In this document: one piece after another, positions 61,627 through 64,000 of the stretch
Layout of the letters: every line of letters begins with the position of its first letter
How positions within the stretch are numbered: the first letter of the stretch is position 1
NCBI RefSeq assembly: GCF_024435355.1
Contig: NZ_JAMJWG010000010.1
Location: 1-64,000 of the forward strand
Origin: Streptomyces odontomachi
GTDB lineage: Bacteria; Actinomycetota; Actinomycetes; Streptomycetales; Streptomycetaceae
Length of the DNA: 64,000 nt
Direction of reading: 5' to 3'
Program-made: the position numbers and the translations under genes
Notes under the pieces: model-generated
The model's input: the letters and a program-made list of their open reading frames with translations, nothing else
Database searches by the model: none
What the model was told of the DNA's origin: nothing

Positions 61627-62844
61627 CTACAGGAGGACCAGATCGTCCCGGTGGACGACCTCGCGTTCGTAGGCGGGGCCGAGTTCCTGGGCCAGGTCGC
61701 GGGTGGAGCGGCCGATGAGGAGGGGGATCTCCTTGGCGTCGAAGTTGACCAGGCCACGGGCGACCGGGCGGCCGGAGCTGTCGCACAGTTCCACGGGGTC
61801 GCCCGCCGTGAAATCGCCGTCCACGCCCTCGATGCCGGCCGGCAGCAGCGACTTGCGGCCGTGCACGACGGCGCGCACCGCTCCGTCGTCGAGGATCAGG
61901 GCACCCTGCGGGGTGGAGGCGTGCTGGAGCCAGAGCAGCCGGTCGGCGGAGCGGCGGCCCGCGGGGTGGAAGAAGGTGCCGGTGTCGCGGCCGGCGAGCG
62001 CGTCGGCGGCCTGGCTCGCGGAGGTGAGCACGACGGGGATGCCGGCCGCCGCCGCGATACGGGCCGCCTCGACCTTGGTGACCATGCCGCCGGTGCCGAC
62101 GCCGGCCCGGCCGGTACTGCCGATCGGGACGCCGTCGAGGTCGCCGGGGCCGTGCACCTCGCGGATCCGTGCGCTGCCCGCGCTGCCCGGGTCGCCGTCG
62201 TAGACGCCGTCGACGTCGGAGAGCAGGACCAGCAGGTCGGCGTGGACCAGGTGGGCGACCAGGGCGGCGAGGCGGTCGTTGTCGCCGAAGCGGATCTCGT
62301 CGGTGGCGACGGTGTCGTTCTCGTTGACGACCGGCAGTGCGCCCATGGCGAGCAGCTTGTCGAGGGTGCGGGCGGCGTTGCGGTGGTGGGCGCGGCGGCT
62401 GGTGTCGTCCTGGGTGAGCAGCACCTGGCCGACGCGTACGCCGTAGCGCGCGAACGAGGCCGTGTAGCGGGCGACCAACAGGCCCTGGCCGACGCTCGCT
62501 GCGGCCTGCTGGCGGGCCAGGTCGGTGGGACGGCGGCGCAGGCCGAGCGGGGCGAGCCCGGCGGCGATGGCCCCGGAGGAGACCAGCACGACCTCGCGCT
62601 CCCCCACCGCCCGCCGGTTGCCGCCTGACCGGGCGGACCGGCCGGCGCCCTCGGCACCCGGGGCCGACGCACCGGGCAGTCCGCGGTGCTTGGCGAGTAC
62701 GTCGACGAGCGCATCCACGCGGTCGGCGTCCAGGCCGCCCGAAGCGGTGGTCAGCGACGAGGAGCCGACCTTGATCACGACCCTGCGGGCGCCGGTCACC
62801 CAGGTCTCTCGGGCCGCCTCGTCGTGCTGTTTCACCCCAGACAC
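61627..62844 (-). CDS. proB: Glutamate 5-kinase
   Basis: A 405-aa enzyme, the first step of proline synthesis and usual target of proline feedback. The amino-acid kinase domain has RVVIKVGSSSLT, VLVSSGAIAAGL, VVNENDTV and the GTGGMVTKVEAA motif. A C-terminal PUA domain follows (ALILDDGAVRAVVHGRKSLLPAGI). GTG 62844 follows GGGGAG. Between residues about 57 and 83 is a Gly/Ala/Arg-rich insertion (GASAPGAEGAGRSARSGG) not typical of the family. The usual upstream partner obg is not in the window. Confidence 0.94.
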   Translation of the reverse strand: MSGVKQHDEAARETWVTGARRVVIKVGSSSLTTASGGLDADRVDALVDVLAKHRGLPGASAPGAEGAGRSARSGGNRRAVGEREVVLVSSGAIAAGLAPLGLRRRPTDLARQQAAASVGQGLLVARYTASFARYGVRVGQVLLTQDDTSRRAHHRNAARTLDKLLAMGALPVVNENDTVATDEIRFGDNDRLAALVAHLVHADLLVLLSDVDGVYDGDPGSAGSARIREVHGPGDLDGVPIGSTGRAGVGTGGMVTKVEAARIAAAAGIPVVLTSASQAADALAGRDTGTFFHPAGRRSADRLLWLQHASTPQGALILDDGAVRAVVHGRKSLLPAGIEGVDGDFTAGDPVELCDSSGRPVARGLVNFDAKEIPLLIGRSTRDLAQELGPAYEREVVHRDDLVLL

Positions 62845-62977
62845 GTGCTCCCCATCGGTTTCTTCAGCCCTGCCCCGATCCGTGCAGTCTCCAGCAATCT
62901 ACGGGACGGACCGGTTCCGGTGACGGCTCGTCCAGTCGGTGGACGTGAGTCCATCACACACCGCGTACACAGGGTTA

Positions 62978-63051
62978 CGCATCGAATTTAAGGAAAAGGT
63001 TGTACACGCGCCATATAGATATTGAAGTTTTTGATAACTAAAAGTTGACTT
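62978..63051. other. AT-rich leader of the pyruvyl transferase gene
   Basis: This 74-bp stretch is well below half GC (ATATAGATATTGAAGTTTTT and similar), in sharp contrast to its surroundings. It must contain the promoter of the gene that follows; exact boxes could not be assigned. Confidence 0.6.
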
Positions 63052-64000
63052 ATGACTTCCATGCCTAGCGGCGTGCGGCGGATCCTCCTCCGGTCCGGCA
63101 AGAGCCCGTTCACCGTCCTGCCGATCGAGGACGCTCTCCACCAGAACGTCATCGCCACCAACGCCGGAAACCTCATATTCAGCGACGCTGCGCACAAGAT
63201 CCTCTCCATGCCGGGCACGGAAGTCGTCTCCAACGGCATGTCGAAGGACGTCGCCGCCGCACACCGCATCAACGAGGAGTTCGACGCGTTCGTGGTCCCG
63301 CTGGCCAACGCGTTCCGGCCATCCTTCGAGCGCCAGCTGAAGGTGCTCACCCGGCTGATCTCGCGGCTGCGCATCCCCGTGGTGGTGCTGGGCGTCGGGG
63401 CCCAGGCAGGGCTGAACTACAACGCGGAACGCCTCGCCCCGATCGCGCCGACGGTCAAGGAGTTCGTCTCGGCGGTGCTGGACCGCAGCGCCAGCATCGG
63501 GGTGCGCGGCGAGTTCACCGAGCAGTACCTGAAGGACCTGGGCTTCAGGGACGTGGAGGTGATCGGCTGCCCTTCGCTGTTCCTGCACGGCGACACCCTC
63601 CCCATCCGCACCGGCGATGCGCTCACCCACGACTCGCGCATCTCGGTCAACGGCTCGCACAGCGCACTGCGCAACAAGCGCCTGGCGGCCCTGCTGAAGC
63701 GCACCTACGCCGACTACCCCGACCTCCGCTTCATCGGGCAGAACCTGAGCGAGGCCCGGCAGCTGCACTGGCGGGACATGTCGGATCCGAACAGCAGCGT
63801 GACCTCGATCCCCACCCACCCGTCGCACCCGCTCTACCGGGACGACAAGGTCCGCGTCTACGTCGATCCGATCACCTGGATCCGCGAGCTGAGCGCATTC
63901 GACTTCTCTTTCGGCTCCCGTATCCACGGCAATATCGCCGCCCTGCTCGCGGGCACCCCCAGCACGGTGATCTGCGCCGACGCACGGACCCTGGAGCTGG
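63052..64000 (+). CDS. Polysaccharide pyruvyl transferase family protein (3' end beyond window)
   Basis: A partial gene of at least 316 codons, open at the right edge. The product starts MTSMPSGVRRILLRSGKSPFTVLPIEDAL and contains IPVVVLGVGAQAG near residue 115, ASIGVRGEFTEQYLKDLG near 155, and FDFSFGSRIHGNIAALLAGTPS near 283. These match the polysaccharide pyruvyl transferase fold, which adds pyruvyl ketals to sugars of wall or capsule polymers. ATG 63052 or 63061 is the start; neither has a good ribosome site. Divergent from proB. In S. coelicolor I recall wall-glycopolymer genes between proB and obg, so a similar role is plausible. Confidence 0.85.
   Translation, partial: MTSMPSGVRRILLRSGKSPFTVLPIEDALHQNVIATNAGNLIFSDAAHKILSMPGTEVVSNGMSKDVAAAHRINEEFDAFVVPLANAFRPSFERQLKVLTRLISRLRIPVVVLGVGAQAGLNYNAERLAPIAPTVKEFVSAVLDRSASIGVRGEFTEQYLKDLGFRDVEVIGCPSLFLHGDTLPIRTGDALTHDSRISVNGSHSALRNKRLAALLKRTYADYPDLRFIGQNLSEARQLHWRDMSDPNSSVTSIPTHPSHPLYRDDKVRVYVDPITWIRELSAFDFSFGSRIHGNIAALLAGTPSTVICADARTLEL

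Noticed and set aside
62899..63927. Minus-strand frame opposite the pyruvyl transferase
   Set aside because: The + strand translation has clear family motifs, and the minus frame does not.

Overview
The window is a high-GC actinobacterial chromosome segment, almost certainly Streptomyces. Codons end mostly in G or C, GTG starts and GGAGG-type ribosome sites are common, and the right-hand three quarters carries the familiar core order rnz - HIT - tricorn protease - hrcA/dnaJ - hemW - acyl-CoA ligase - lepA - rpsT - holA - comEC/comEA - rsfS - nadD - proA/proB. No database search was possible. Names rest on motifs and remembered synteny.

Left accessory part (1-12,353). An XRE/MmyB-type regulator diverges from a 14-helix drug exporter, with a perfect 8-3-8 palindrome between them. 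Next comes the most unusual locus. Two large paralogous alpha-helical proteins (927 and 856 aa) bracket a metallopeptidase-like/vWA protein and a double-AAA MoxR-like ATPase. The first paralogue is transcribed leftward and the other three genes rightward. The divergent promoter region holds a 116-bp MITE-like element with 25-bp terminal inverted repeats. The vWA gene has no good ribosome site of its own and begins inside the stop of a 12-codon ORF that does have one. Each paralogue contains the same roughly 33-residue motif twice. I recognise no described system with this exact composition.

Metabolic and RNA block (12,354-23,274). CBS-domain transporter-like protein, ybeY and phoH form a leftward operon. 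A small membrane protein follows, then a divergent PfkB-type kinase / GH4 glycosidase pair, then glucarate dehydratase divergent from its IclR regulator across 13-bp direct repeats. RNase Z and a HIT protein lie before a 0.5-kb intergenic region made of tandem copies of a 127-bp inverted-repeat element, which recurs near 57.1 kb.

Core block (23,275-47,335). Tricorn-like protease, nitronate monooxygenase, dnaJ-hrcA under a CIRCE operator, MBL hydrolase, DUF3097, an inserted Uma2-family gene, hemW, long-chain acyl-CoA ligase, lepA, rpsT, holA, a small acidic protein, an inserted YceI fusion protein, and comEC-comEA.

Right block (47,336-64,000). DegV, a coiled-coil membrane protein, two tRNA-Ala(GGC) genes with duplicated flanks around two small Cys-pair proteins, phosphatase-rsfS, an LCP/LytR wall protein, nadD, two tiny membrane proteins, an M48 protease, two membrane proteins sharing an N-terminal motif, proA, a small conserved protein, proB, and a truncated polysaccharide pyruvyl transferase gene behind an unusually AT-rich leader at the right edge.
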